Positions 27,184 through 36,810 are shown, numbered from the stretch's first letter. The stretch: DNA of 64,000 bases from Lutibaculum sp963816555 (GCA_963816555.1 CAWFLD010000004.1:744001-808000), one strand, 5' to 3'. A program made the numbers and translations. Notes: generated from the letters alone by a model not told the origin.

Positions 27184-28707
27184 ATGCTCTTCCACGCCCT
27201 CCCCTTCGTGTTCCTGTTCCTGCCGATCACGCTGGCGGGCTTCCTGCTGCTCGAGCGCGGCGGGCATGGCGGCGCGCTGCTGCTGTGGCTGCTCGCGGCC
27301 TCGCTGGTCTTCTACGCCTGGGGCGAGCCGACCTTCGTGCTGCTGCTCGCCGCCTCGATCGCCGTCAACTACGCGCTCGGCAGGGTCGTCGCCGCGAAGC
27401 GCGAGGGCACGGCGCGGCGGCTCGCCTTCTGGTGCGGCATCGCGTTCAACGTCGGGCTGATCGGAGTCTTCAAATATGCCGACTTCGCGCTCGGCAGCGC
27501 CGCGGAGCTCGGCGGCTGGGCGCACACGACGCTCGGCCTCGCGCTGCCGCTCGGCATCTCCTTCTTCACCTTCCAGCAGATCGCCTGGCTCGCCGACCTC
27601 CACGGAAGGCGCCACGCCGAGCTTCCCTCGTTCCGCGACTACGCCCTCTTCATCTCGTTCTTCCCGCAGCTCGTCGCCGGGCCGATCGTCCACTGGGGCG
27701 AGATCGGCCCGCAGATCCGGACGCTCGCCGGCCGCAGGCGGAGCCGCGACCAGATCCTGCGCGACCTCGCCGTCGGCCTGTCGCTCTTCGCCATGGGGCT
27801 CGCCAAGAAGATCGTCGTCGCCGACGGCTGCGCCGCCATCGCCTCGCCGGTCTTCGGCGCGGCCGAGCACGGCGGCCTGCCCGCCGGCCTCGCCTGGGGC
27901 GGCCTCCTCGCCTACACGCTGCAGATCTACTTCGACTTCTCGGGCTATTCCGACATGGCGCTGGGGCTCGGGCGGCTGTTCGGGCTCAGGCTGCCGGTCA
28001 ACTTCTACTCGCCCTACAAGCAGACGAGCATCATCGCCTTCTGGCGCGCCTGGCACATCACCCTGTCGCGCTTCCTGCGCGACTATCTCTACATCCCCTT
28101 CGGCGGCAGCCGGCACGGCCGGCCGCGGCAGTATCTCAACCTGTTCGCGACCATGCTGATCGGCGGCCTGTGGCACGGCGCCGCCTGGACCTTCGTCATC
28201 TGGGGCGGGCTGCACGGGCTGTTCCTCGCGGCCAACCACGCCTGGCGGCGGCTGTGGCCGGGCGGCCGCTCGCCGCTGCCCGGCGTCCTCGGCTGGGCCG
28301 TCACGTTCCTCGCGGTCATGCACGCCTGGATCCTGTTCCGCGCCGAGAGCTTCGCGGGCGCAGCCACCATGCTCGCCTCGATGTACGGCGCCGCGGGCGC
28401 TGCGGCCCCGCTGCCGCGGATCGAGGATCTCTCGTGGTCATGGGTGGGGGCGGGCCTCGCGATCGCGATCCTGGCGCCGAACTCGATGGAGATCTTCCGC
28501 CGCTACCGGCCGGGCGTCGGCCTGTTCGAGATCAGGCGGCGGATCGCCGAGGAGGCGCCGCTGTCGCTCCTGCCGCCGCGGCCGGGCCTGCTCGCCTGGC
28601 GGCCCGTGCCGCGCTGGGCGGCCGGCATCGCCCTCTGCCTCGCCGCCTATCTCTACATCGCCACCCGCGCCGAGCCCTATGTCGAGTTCATCTACTTCCG
28701 CTTCTGA
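27184..28707 (+). CDS. MBOAT family O-acyltransferase (AlgI-like)
   Basis: 507 residues with many membrane helices. Key features: LGISFFTFQQIAWLAD, the stretch FWRAWHITLSRFLRDYLYIPFGGSR and the active-site His in LIGGLWHGAAWTF, all typical of AlgI/PatA/DltB-like acyltransferases that move acyl groups across the membrane to a surface polymer. The 3' end overlaps the next gene by 29 bases; that gene encodes a membrane-anchored SGNH-like partner, the usual second half of an O-acetylation pair. The acceptor polymer is unknown, and no exopolysaccharide cluster is visible nearby. Confidence 0.9.
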   Translation: MLFHALPFVFLFLPITLAGFLLLERGGHGGALLLWLLAASLVFYAWGEPTFVLLLAASIAVNYALGRVVAAKREGTARRLAFWCGIAFNVGLIGVFKYADFALGSAAELGGWAHTTLGLALPLGISFFTFQQIAWLADLHGRRHAELPSFRDYALFISFFPQLVAGPIVHWGEIGPQIRTLAGRRRSRDQILRDLAVGLSLFAMGLAKKIVVADGCAAIASPVFGAAEHGGLPAGLAWGGLLAYTLQIYFDFSGYSDMALGLGRLFGLRLPVNFYSPYKQTSIIAFWRAWHITLSRFLRDYLYIPFGGSRHGRPRQYLNLFATMLIGGLWHGAAWTFVIWGGLHGLFLAANHAWRRLWPGGRSPLPGVLGWAVTFLAVMHAWILFRAESFAGAATMLASMYGAAGAAAPLPRIEDLSWSWVGAGLAIAILAPNSMEIFRRYRPGVGLFEIRRRIAEEAPLSLLPPRPGLLAWRPVPRWAAGIALCLAAYLYIATRAEPYVEFIYFRF

Positions 28708-30076
28708 GCGCCGCGCGCGGGCCGGCGCGTTCGCCCGCTATCTCGGGCTCGTGGCCCTGATCGTCGGCCTCCTCGCCGCGGGCTTCCTGGCGCTCGTCGC
28801 CGACGCCTACGGCGTGCGGATCAAGACGCCGCCGGACGAGGTCGCGGCGCGGCTGCTGGCGAAGATGCGCCGGGCGGCCGCCGTCGAGGGGCCGCGCATC
28901 CTCGTCTTCGCCGGCTCGCAGGCCTTCTACAACGTGCGCGCGAAGGCGATCGAGGAGGCGACGGGCCGGCCGAGCGTCAATCTCGGCACGCACGGCAGCC
29001 AGAGCCTGCCGTTCCTGCAGTGGCAGGTCGAGCACGTCGCGCGCGCCGGCGACATCGTGCTCCTGCCGCTCGAGCACTCCTTCTACACCGACGGCGGGCT
29101 GACGACCTACGGCGTGCGGATCGCCCACGCCGCGGGGCTGCCGCTCTTCCGGGCGCTGCCGCCGGGCGAGAAGCTGCAGTACCTGCGCGAGCTGCACCTG
29201 CCGCGGCTCCTGCGCGCGCTCGCCGCGCGGCTCGGCCTGTCGCCGGGGCTGAAGCCCTCGGACCTCGCGCTCCGGGTCACGCCGCGCGGCGACGTCGTGC
29301 ACGGGCCCCAGCAGCGCCGGCTGCTCGCCGACGCCATCGCCCGCTCCGCCGCCAGCAGGCTCCTGCCGCCGCCCGCCGGCGAGGCGGGGACGCGCCTGCG
29401 GGCGCTGGCGGGCTGGGCGCGGACGCACGGGGTGACGCTGCTCCTCGCGCCGCCAGGCATCATGGACGCGCTGGCGCCGACCGCGGCGGAGCGCCACCGT
29501 TTCGCCGTCGCGGTCGAGGCGCTGGGGGCCGGCTACCTGGAGCTGCCCCGCGGCGGCGCGATCCCCTCTGAAATGATGATGGACACGAGCTATCACGCCG
29601 GCCGCGCCGGGGCGCTGCTCTACACCTCGTCGATCGTGGTGGCGCTGTGCGAGGACGCGAGGCTCGGCCTGTCGTGCGACGGGAAGAGGCTCGCGGCCGC
29701 CCGCCGCATCCTCGCGCGGACCGCCGCCCACGGCGCCGTCTTCGGCGACGACCCGCGGCTCGCGGCGCTGCAGCGCAACGGCCTTCGCCTGAAGGCCGGC
29801 GAGACGGTGCGCTTCGCCGTCGCCACCTTCCGCCATTGCGACGACCGGCTCGAGGTCGACGGCAGCGGCAGGCTGTCCCTCCGGGTCGGCGGCCGCAGCC
29901 ACGACCTCGACCTCTCGAGAGGCCACGCCTCGGTTGCCCTGCCGGACCTGCGCAGCACCCTCGTCGAGGCCAGCGTGGCCGCCGGCGACGGCGGCGCGAG
30001 GCTGCGCCGGCTCGAGCGGGTCAGCGACTGCGAGGGCAGGCGGCCGGCCCGCCGCCGGGCCCTCAGTTCTCCATGA
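28679..30076 (+). CDS. SGNH/AlgX-like partner of the MBOAT acyltransferase
   Basis: 465 residues. One N-terminal membrane helix (LGLVALIVGLLAAGFLALVA), then a periplasmic domain with SGNH-hydrolase-like blocks: LVFAGSQAFYNV (Ser block), NLGTHGSQSLPF (Gly block), LLPLEHSFY, and MMDTSYHAG (Asp-x-x-His). The first Ser is preceded by Ala-Gly rather than Gly-Asp, so this is a divergent member. It overlaps the MBOAT gene and probably receives the acyl group and passes it to a polymer. The 3' end overlaps the convergent mrp gene by 14 bases. The last 130 residues form an Arg-rich, strand-rich region I cannot assign. Confidence 0.75.
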   Translation: MSSSSTSASERRARAGAFARYLGLVALIVGLLAAGFLALVADAYGVRIKTPPDEVAARLLAKMRRAAAVEGPRILVFAGSQAFYNVRAKAIEEATGRPSVNLGTHGSQSLPFLQWQVEHVARAGDIVLLPLEHSFYTDGGLTTYGVRIAHAAGLPLFRALPPGEKLQYLRELHLPRLLRALAARLGLSPGLKPSDLALRVTPRGDVVHGPQQRRLLADAIARSAASRLLPPPAGEAGTRLRALAGWARTHGVTLLLAPPGIMDALAPTAAERHRFAVAVEALGAGYLELPRGGAIPSEMMMDTSYHAGRAGALLYTSSIVVALCEDARLGLSCDGKRLAAARRILARTAAHGAVFGDDPRLAALQRNGLRLKAGETVRFAVATFRHCDDRLEVDGSGRLSLRVGGRSHDLDLSRGHASVALPDLRSTLVEASVAAGDGGARLRRLERVSDCEGRRPARRRALSSP

Positions 30077-31307
30077 CGATGCGCGGCGGCGCCCGGCGGG
30101 TGCCCTCGCCGGTCTTCTGCAGCTCCGACCAGACCTTGCTGGCGATCGCCTTGAAGATGCGGGCGTGCTCGCCCTCGGGATCGGACACCACGACGGGACG
30201 CCCGGCATCCGACAGCTCGCGGATGTCCATGTGCAGCGGCACCTCGCCGAGGAACTCGACGCCCAGGCGGTCCGCCTCCTGGTGGGCGCCGCCATAGCCG
30301 AAGATGTCGGAGCGCGTGCCGCAGGAGGGGCAGAGGAAATAGCTCATGTTCTCGATGACGCCGAGGATCGGCACGTCGACCTTGCGGAACATGTTGATGC
30401 CCTTGCGCGCGTCGATCAGCGCGAGGTCCTGCGGCGTCGAGACGATGACGGCGCCCGACAGCGGCACCTGCTGCGCCATCGTCAGCTGCGCGTCGCCGGT
30501 GCCGGGCGGCATGTCGACGACGAGCACGTCGAGCTCGCCCCACTGCACCTCGCGCAGCATCTGCGTCAGCGCCGACATGACCATCGGGCCGCGCCAGATC
30601 ATCGGCGTGTCCTCCTCCACGAGGAAGCCCATCGACATGACCGGCACGTCGTAGCCCACCATCGGCTTGAGGATGCGGCCCTCGACCGGCTCGGGCCGGC
30701 CGCTGACGCCGAGCAGGCGCGGCTGCGAGGGCCCGTAGATGTCGGCGTCGAGGATGCCGACCTTCAGGCCCTGCGCCTTGAGGCCGAGCGCGAGGTTGAC
30801 CGCCGTGGTCGACTTGCCGACGCCGCCCTTGCCCGAGGCGACGGCGATGATGTGCCGGATGCCGGGCACGCCGGCCTTCTGGCCGCCGCCGGCCTGGCCG
30901 CCCTGTGCCCCGTGGCCGCCCTGGGGAGCGCCGCGGCCCTGCATCGGCGGCGGAGCGGCCTGCGCCGAGCCGGCGCCTGGCCGGGACAGCGTCGAGCCGT
31001 GCGCGCCGGTGCGCGGCTGGGCCTGCTGCGGCTGCGGCGCGCGGGCGCCCTGCCCGGCCGGCCGCTCGGCCGTCAGCGTGACCGTGGCCTTCGACACGCC
31101 GTCGAGCTCGTCGACCACCTTCTCGGCGGCGAGCCGCATCGGCTCGAGCTGCTCGGCGCGGCTCGGATCGATCGAGATCGAGAAATAGACCTTGTCCTGG
31201 AGGATGACGACTTCCGAGACGAGACCGAGCGAGACGAGGTCGCTCTCCAGATCCGGCCCCTTGACCCGCCGCAGCGCCTCGAGCACCGCTTCCTTGGTGA
31301 CTGCCAT
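30063..31307 (-). CDS. apbC: Mrp/ApbC Fe-S cluster carrier ATPase
   Basis: 414 residues. N-terminal MIP18-like domain (VLEALRRVKGPDLESDLVSLGL), a Pro/Gly/Gln-rich linker of about 60 residues, then a P-loop NTPase: Walker A VASGKGGVGKSTTAVNLA, VGILDADIYGPSQPRLLG, VVDMPPGTGDAQLT and the cluster-binding CxxC in FLCPSCGTRSD. Such proteins carry 4Fe-4S clusters to apoproteins. Its relevance here is that formate dehydrogenase and MoaA both need clusters. The ATG at 31307 starts the MIP18 domain; longer readings are low-complexity. Confidence 0.92.
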   Translation of the reverse strand: MAVTKEAVLEALRRVKGPDLESDLVSLGLVSEVVILQDKVYFSISIDPSRAEQLEPMRLAAEKVVDELDGVSKATVTLTAERPAGQGARAPQPQQAQPRTGAHGSTLSRPGAGSAQAAPPPMQGRGAPQGGHGAQGGQAGGGQKAGVPGIRHIIAVASGKGGVGKSTTAVNLALGLKAQGLKVGILDADIYGPSQPRLLGVSGRPEPVEGRILKPMVGYDVPVMSMGFLVEEDTPMIWRGPMVMSALTQMLREVQWGELDVLVVDMPPGTGDAQLTMAQQVPLSGAVIVSTPQDLALIDARKGINMFRKVDVPILGVIENMSYFLCPSCGTRSDIFGYGGAHQEADRLGVEFLGEVPLHMDIRELSDAGRPVVVSDPEGEHARIFKAIASKVWSELQKTGEGTRRAPPRIVMEN

Positions 31308-31500
31308 GTTCTTGCGTCCTCTCCGGGCCTTCCGGCCCGCCTCAACCTTCGTTGCCCGTCTATCACACCCCCGCCCCGGCGCAGTCAAATGCGCGGCCGG
31401 CAGAGGCGCATCGGACACAGCGGCCGCGGCGTTCATCGGTCCGTGACGAACGGCCGGTATCCTGCGGAACCCGCCACCCCGCTGTTCCGTTGCACCTGCC

Positions 31501-32025
31501 ATGAAGCCGCCACGCCACCTTCGACTGCTCTCGGTCTGCCTCCTCGGGGCCCTGCTCGCGACCCTCACGCCGGTGTTCGCCGCGAAATGGGCGAGCTACG
31601 ACAACCCGCGCTTCGGCTACCACCTGCGCTATCCGAGCGACGTCTTCACCCGCTCCGAGGAATCGCAGAACGGCGACGGGATCACGCTCTACAGCCCGGA
31701 CGGGCAGGCGCGCCTGCTGGTGTTCGGCGGGCACAACGCGCTCGGCCAGAGCGCGCGCGAGATGGCCCAGCAGCTCGGCGGTCTCGACGACATTCGCGAG
31801 GTGACCTACCGGCGCGTGGAGCCGCACTGGATCGTGCTCTCCGGCTACCTGAAGACGCCGCAGGGCACCGAAGGGCCGGTGATCTTCTACGAGCGCGTCG
31901 AGTTCAACGACGACCGCAGCGCCATCTCCGGCTTCCGGCTCGAGTATCCCGTGCGGATGCGTGACGAGATCGACGACCTGATCGGCCCGATCGGGCGCTC
32001 GCTGACCCCGCCGCGCCCCGATTAG
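31501..32025 (+). CDS. Exported protein of unknown function
   Basis: 174 residues with a signal peptide (LLSVCLLGALLATLTPVFAA) and a mature part opening KWASYDNPRFGYHLRYP, then YSPDGQARLLVFGG and HWIVLSGYLKTPQGT. The YDNPRFGYHLRYP start is common to a group of periplasmic proteins of unknown role. No cysteines or membrane spans follow the signal. It stands alone between mrp (divergent) and the sensor kinase. Confidence 0.75.
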   Translation: MKPPRHLRLLSVCLLGALLATLTPVFAAKWASYDNPRFGYHLRYPSDVFTRSEESQNGDGITLYSPDGQARLLVFGGHNALGQSAREMAQQLGGLDDIREVTYRRVEPHWIVLSGYLKTPQGTEGPVIFYERVEFNDDRSAISGFRLEYPVRMRDEIDDLIGPIGRSLTPPRPD

Positions 32026-32106
32026 CGCCCGGGAGACCCAACGGCCGCACCCGGACCGTTCTTCCGCCCGGACGGGCGAGATGCCGATCCCGCTTGGCAA
32101 AATCAA

Positions 32107-32121
32107 CTGGTATGATACCAG
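32107..32121. promoter_or_regulatory. Perfect palindrome of FadR/GntR-operator type
   Basis: CTGGTATGATACCAG is a perfect 7+1+7 palindrome, containing TGGT-N5-ACCA, the half-site pattern of FadR/FCD-type GntR regulators. It lies 33 bases before the favoured start of the sensor kinase gene. No GntR gene is present in the window. Confidence 0.5.
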
Positions 32122-32153
32122 CGAGTCCGGTACCCGGTGCGGCTGAAGACGAG

Positions 32154-34382
32154 ATGCCCTTTTCCTACGCCTCGGTCATAGATGCCGGAAGCCCTCACGA
32201 CTGGAGCGCGGAGCGCCTCAAGCTCGTCATAGAGGCCGCCCGGATCGGCACGTTCGACTTCGACCTCGTCACCGGCGCGCTCGTCTGGTCGGAGCAGTGC
32301 AAGAAGCTCTTCGGCCTTCCCGTCGACATCGACGTGACCTACGAGCGCTTTCTCGAGACGCTGCATCCGGCGGACCGCGAGGCGACCGATGCCGCCGTCC
32401 GCCGCTCGCTCGACCCGCAGGGCGACGGCACCTACCACGCGGAATACCGCGTCGTGCACGCCGACGGCGCGGTTCGATGGATCGCCGCCGAGGGCCGCAG
32501 CTACTTCGAGATCGACGGCGAGCGCAGCGTGCCGATCCGCATGCTCGGCACCGTCCTCGACATCACCGACCGCAAGATCGCGGAAGCGACGATGCGGGAG
32601 CAGGCCGAGCGGCAGCAGGCCGCCCTCCTCGCCTCGAACACCGGCACCTTCCGCTGGAACCTCGCCTCGGACCAGCTCGACTGGGACCAGTCGCTGAGCC
32701 GCCTGTTCGGCCTGGAGGATGCCGGCGCGGTCTCCTCGTTCGACGCGTTCGTCGCGCTGGTCCATCCCGACGACCGGGCGGCCGTCGCTCGAGCGCTGCC
32801 GGGAATGCGCGACGACGGGCGCCGACTTCGACATGGAGTTCCGCATCGTCCAGCCGGGCGGCGAGCAGCGCTGGCTGCTCGGCCAGGGCGAGACGCATCG
32901 CCGACGAGGCCGGACGGCCGGCCTACATGACCGGCGCCTGCGTCGACATAACCGGCCGCAAGGAGGTGGAGGACGCGCTGCGGCTGAGCGAGGCCAACTT
33001 CCGCTCGCTCGCCGACACGATCCCCCAGCCGGTCTGGCTGACGGACGAGACGGGCTGGATCTTCTGGTACAATCGCCGCTGGTACGAGCTGACCGGCACC
33101 ACCCTGGAGGAGATGCAGGGCTGGGGCTGGCGAAGCGTCCACCATCCCGACCACCTCGACCGCGTCCTCGAGCGCATCCAGCACTGCTTCGAGACGGGCG
33201 AGCCGTGGGAGGACACCTTCCCGCTGCGCCGCCACGACGGCGACTGGCGCTGGTTCCTGTCGCGGGCGGTCCCGGTGCGCGACGCGGCCGGCCGGATCGT
33301 CCGCTGGGTCGGCACGAACACCGACATCACCGAGCAGCGCGAGATCGAGGCGGCGCTGATCGAGAGCGAGACGAAGTTCCGCGCCATCGCCAATTCCATG
33401 CCGCAGATGGTGTGGTCGACCCGGCCCGACGGTCACCACGACTACTTCAACCAGCGCTGGTACGACTTCACCGGCATCGACCCGGGCGAGATCGACGCCA
33501 ATGGCTGGGCCGGCATCGTCCATCCCGACGACCGCCAGGAGACGATCGACACGTGGCGCCATTCGCTCGCCACCGGCGAGCCCTACGAAATCGAGTGCCG
33601 GCTGAAGCGCCACGACGGCGTCCACCGCTGGATCCTCGGCCGCGCGGTGCCGGTGCGCGACCCGGCGTCCGGCGCGATCCTTCGCTGGTTCGGAACCTGC
33701 ACCGACATCGAGGAGACCAAGCGCACCGAGCAGGCGCTGACGGAGGCGCTGCACGCGAAGGAGGCGCTGCTCTACGAGGTCAACCACCGCGTCAAGAACT
33801 CGCTCGCCGTGGTGATGAGCCTGCTGACCCTGCAGGCCGGGCGCACGCGCGACCCCGACCTGAAGCAGAGCCTGATGGAGGCGCGCGGCCGCATCGGCGT
33901 CGTGGCGCAGGTCCACCAGCGGCTCTACACGTCGAGCCGGCACGATTCCGTCGAGCTCGCGCCGTTCCTCACCGAGGTGGCAAACGACGTCGAGGGCCTG
34001 CTCGACACCGAGAGCCGGGTCAATCTCGACCTCGCGGTGGCGGCCGACGACCGCGTCCTGTCGATCGACAAGGCCGTGCCGCTCGCCCTCATCGTGTCGG
34101 AGCTCCTGACCAACGCGATGAAGTACGCCTTTCCCGACGGCGCGAACGGCACCGTGCGGCTCGCCGTCGAGGAGAGCGCGGAGGGGCTGAAGATCATCGT
34201 CGAGGACGACGGGATCGGCCTGCCCGACGGCTTCGACGTCACCACCTCGACCGGCTTCGGCATGCGGATCGTCACCGCGCTGACCCGGCAGATCCGCGGC
34301 CGGCTCTCCGTGCCGCCGACGCGAGCGGGGGACGCGGTTCGAGATATTCCTGCCGGCGCGCGACGAGGACGAGGAGGACTGA
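32154..34382 (+). pseudogene. Multi-PAS sensor histidine kinase, HisKA_2/HWE type (three apparent frameshifts)
   Basis: Read across the breaks it has four PAS/PAC units (IEAARIGTFDFDLVTGALVW; LASNTGTFRWNL; LADTIPQPVWLTDETGW; IANSMPQMVWSTRPDG), each with a PAC-type tail (VDITGRK, NTDITEQR, TDIEETKR). The kinase core follows: the phospho-acceptor His in YEVNHRVKNSLAVVMSLLTL, the N box LLTNAMKYAFPDG and DDGIGLPDGF. It is soluble, so a cytosolic sensor of light, redox or a ligand. Frame changes occur near 32815, 32895 and 34325; the last one is just before the normal end TRFEIFLPARDEDEED. The ATG at 32154 is preferred over the TTG at 32094. No response regulator is adjacent. Confidence 0.83.
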
Positions 34383-34454
34383 GCCGGTCCGCCACACCGA
34401 GACTCCCCCGGGCGAGACTCCCGTCGGGGCCCGTCACACCCTAGATTGGCCGTC

Positions 34455-35336
34455 ATGGACGAATTCATCCTCAAGCCCGACCCCGACGACGAGCGCCTGT
34501 CGCAGGTCGTCGAGGGCATCGACCAGAACGGCGCCCGCGTCGAGACGCGTGTCGTCGCCGAGCGCGCGCTGACCCTCTACCTGAACTCCCAGGAGGTCGT
34601 CACGATGATGACGATCGGCGACCGGCCGGACCTCCTGGCCGTCGGCTACCTCCTCAACCAGAACATGCTCAGGCCCGACGACGAGATCACGGGCATCGAC
34701 CATGACGAGGACCTCGGGGTCGTCGTCGTGCGCACCAGGCGCGCGACCGACTACGAGGAGAAGATGAAGAAGCGCGTGCGCACCTCCGGCTGCGCGCAAG
34801 GCACCGTGTTCGGCGACGTGATGGAGAGCTTCGGCGACGTCACGCTGTCGGCCGACGCCAGGCTGAAGACCTCGTGGCTCTACGAGCTGACGAGGAAGAT
34901 CAACACCGCGCCGTCGCTCTACCTGACGGCCGGCGCGATCCACGGCTGCGTGCTCTGCCAGGAGGACCGGCCGCTCGTCTACATGGAGGATGTCGGCCGG
35001 CACAACGCCGTCGACAAGATCGCCGGCTGGATGTTCCTCGAAGGCGTCCCGCCCGACGACAAGATCTTCTACACGACGGGCCGGCTGACCTCGGAGATGG
35101 TCATCAAGACGGTGATGATGCGCATCCCGGTCCTCGTCTCGCGCTCGGGCTTCACGGCCTGGGGCGTCGAGCTCGCCCGGCAGGCGGGGCTCACGCTCGT
35201 CGGCCGCGCCCGCGGCAAGCGCTTCCTCGTCCTCGCCGGCGCCGAGCGCATCGAGTTCGACCTCGACATGGACAGCATCGAGGACGAGGCGCCGAGGCAC
35301 CGCCGCAAGGGAAGCCTCGCCGAAGCCGGAGAGTGA
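34455..35336 (+). CDS. fdhD: Formate dehydrogenase accessory sulfurtransferase FdhD
   Basis: 293 residues. FdhD moves sulfur from IscS to the Mo cofactor of formate dehydrogenase. The sequence has the family's VEGIDQNGARVETRVVAERALTLYL start region, LAVGYLLNQNM, a Cys in RTSGCAQGTVFGD and a second Cys pair in HGCVLCQEDRP, then EDVGRHNAVDKIAGWM and IFYTTGRLTSEMVIK. The loop usually written C-x-x-C reads S-G-C-A-Q-G here, so one of the usual two Cys is replaced; this occurs in one branch of the family. The ATG at 34455 is preferred to the TTG at 34446. It is 15 kb from the enzyme genes. Confidence 0.9.
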   Translation: MDEFILKPDPDDERLSQVVEGIDQNGARVETRVVAERALTLYLNSQEVVTMMTIGDRPDLLAVGYLLNQNMLRPDDEITGIDHDEDLGVVVVRTRRATDYEEKMKKRVRTSGCAQGTVFGDVMESFGDVTLSADARLKTSWLYELTRKINTAPSLYLTAGAIHGCVLCQEDRPLVYMEDVGRHNAVDKIAGWMFLEGVPPDDKIFYTTGRLTSEMVIKTVMMRIPVLVSRSGFTAWGVELARQAGLTLVGRARGKRFLVLAGAERIEFDLDMDSIEDEAPRHRRKGSLAEAGE

Positions 35337-35399
35337 GGCGGGCCGGACCCACGGCCTCCCCTCCCGCGTTGGCAGCACGAGAACGGGAGACCTCCGACG

Positions 35400-36113
35400 A
35401 TGACCTATGAGCTCTACTACTGGCCGGGCCTGCAGGGCCGCGGCGAATTCGTGCGCCTCGCGCTCGAGGCGGCGGCCGCGGAGTATGTCGACGTGGCCCG
35501 CGAGCCCGACGGCATGGCGAAGCTGATGGCCCTGATGGACGGCGACGACGTCGACCGCCCGTCGTTCGCGCCGCCCTTCCTCCGCGACGGCGACGTGATG
35601 GTCGGCCAGACGGCCGCGATCCTGCTCTATCTCGGCGGCCGGACGGGACTTGCGCCGGACGACGAGGCGGGCCGGCTGTGGACGCACCAGCTGCAGCTGA
35701 CGATCGCCGACCTCGTCGACGAGGCGCACGACGTCCACCACCCCGTGGGATCGAGCCTCTACTACGAGGACCAGAAGGCGGAAGCGCTGCGCCGGGCGGA
35801 GAACTTCCGCGAAACCCGCATTCCGAAGTTCCTCGCCTGGTTCGAGAAGCTGCTGGCGCGCAACGAGAACAGCGACCACCTGGTCGGCGACGGCCTGACC
35901 TACGCGGACCTGTCGCTGTTCCAGGTGGTGGACGGGCTGAGCTACGCCTTCCCCATCGCCATGCGGGCCGCGCTCGACCGGGCGCCGCTCGTCGACGCGC
36001 TGCACCGCTCGATCGCCGAGCATCCCCGCGTCTCCGACTATCTCGCGAGCGAGCGCCGCGAGCCGTTCAACGAGTCCGGCATCTTCCGGCACTACCCGGA
36101 GCTTGATGGCTAG
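35400..36113 (+). CDS. Glutathione S-transferase family protein
   Basis: 237 residues. N-terminal thioredoxin-like domain (YELYYWPGLQGRGEFVRLALEAA, PPFLRDGDVMVGQTAAILLYLG) with the early Tyr of sigma/alpha-type GSTs, and a helical C-terminal domain (LTYADLSLFQVVDGLSYAF). It catalyses glutathione conjugation or a related reaction; the substrate is unknown. GGGAGA precedes the ATG. It follows fdhD by 63 bases and may be cotranscribed. Confidence 0.88.
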   Translation: MTYELYYWPGLQGRGEFVRLALEAAAAEYVDVAREPDGMAKLMALMDGDDVDRPSFAPPFLRDGDVMVGQTAAILLYLGGRTGLAPDDEAGRLWTHQLQLTIADLVDEAHDVHHPVGSSLYYEDQKAEALRRAENFRETRIPKFLAWFEKLLARNENSDHLVGDGLTYADLSLFQVVDGLSYAFPIAMRAALDRAPLVDALHRSIAEHPRVSDYLASERREPFNESGIFRHYPELDG

Positions 36114-36130
36114 GCGCGCCGGGCATAAAT

Positions 36131-36149
36131 TGGACCAATGACTGGTCCA
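36131..36149. promoter_or_regulatory. Operator of the toxin-antitoxin pair
   Basis: TGGACCA-ATGAC-TGGTCCA is a perfect 7-bp inverted repeat with a 5-base spacer, 24 bases before the antitoxin start and next to an AT-rich CATAAATT element. This is the position where Phd/VapB-type antitoxins bind to repress their own operon. Confidence 0.65.
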
Positions 36150-36172
36150 TGTCTTGTCGAGAGATCATCGCG

Positions 36173-36430
36173 ATGCGCATCTCCATCAGCGAGGCGAAGG
36201 CGACCCTCACCGACCTCGTGAGACGGGCGGAGGCCGGCGAGGAAATCGTGCTCACGCGGCACGGCAAGGCGGCGGTTCGACTCGTGCCCGAACGGCCCCG
36301 CCCCGGTCGGGAGGAAATCCGCGCGCTCGTAAAGTCCGTCCAGGCATCTGCCGCAGGAAAGGCGACGCCAGGGCCTGATGCCGCGCGAAGCCAGGACTTC
36401 CTCTACGACGAAGACGGCCTGCCGGGATGA
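36173..36430 (+). CDS. Phd/YefM-type antitoxin
   Basis: 85 residues: MRISISEAKATLTDLVRRAE, EEIVLTRHGKAAVRLVP is the canonical DNA-binding Phd fold; the C-terminal tail (ARSQDFLYDEDGLPG) would wrap the toxin. The ATG at 36173 gives the normal start; the upstream reading from 36149 is inside the operator. The stop overlaps the toxin ATG (ATGA). Confidence 0.88.
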   Translation: MRISISEAKATLTDLVRRAEAGEEIVLTRHGKAAVRLVPERPRPGREEIRALVKSVQASAAGKATPGPDAARSQDFLYDEDGLPG

Positions 36431-36810
36431 TGGTGGTCGACACGTCGGCGCTCATGGCAATCATCCTGCGGCAAGCCGAGGCCGAGGCCTGCACCCGCGC
36501 GCTTGAAGACGCCGAAGGACGAGTGATCTCGGCCGCGACCCTGGGCGAGGCCTTCGTCGTCGCAGGCCGCCGAAACGTCGCGGAGGAGATGGAACGGCTG
36601 CTCGACGGACTGGGCATGGAGGTGGCGCCTGTCGACGCCGCAGCCGCCAGGCGCGTGGCCGCGGCCTACGCCAGATGGGGCAAGGGCGTGCACCCCGCCC
36701 GCCTCAATCTCGGCGACTGCTTCGCCTATCAGGAGGCCAGGGCACGGGGCTGCCCCCTCCTCTACGTGGGCAACGACTTCGCCCGGACCGACATCGAGAG
36801 CGCCATCTGA
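36427..36810 (+). CDS. VapC-type PIN ribonuclease toxin
   Basis: 127 residues with the PIN-domain acids: VVDTSALMAIIL (Asp), TLGEAFVVAGR (Glu), LNLGDCFAYQEA (Asp) and YVGNDFARTDI (Asp). VapC toxins cut initiator tRNA or rRNA when freed from the antitoxin. It is coupled to the antitoxin by a 4-base overlap. All catalytic acids are present, so the toxin should be active. Confidence 0.92.
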   Translation: MMVVDTSALMAIILRQAEAEACTRALEDAEGRVISAATLGEAFVVAGRRNVAEEMERLLDGLGMEVAPVDAAAARRVAAAYARWGKGVHPARLNLGDCFAYQEARARGCPLLYVGNDFARTDIESAI

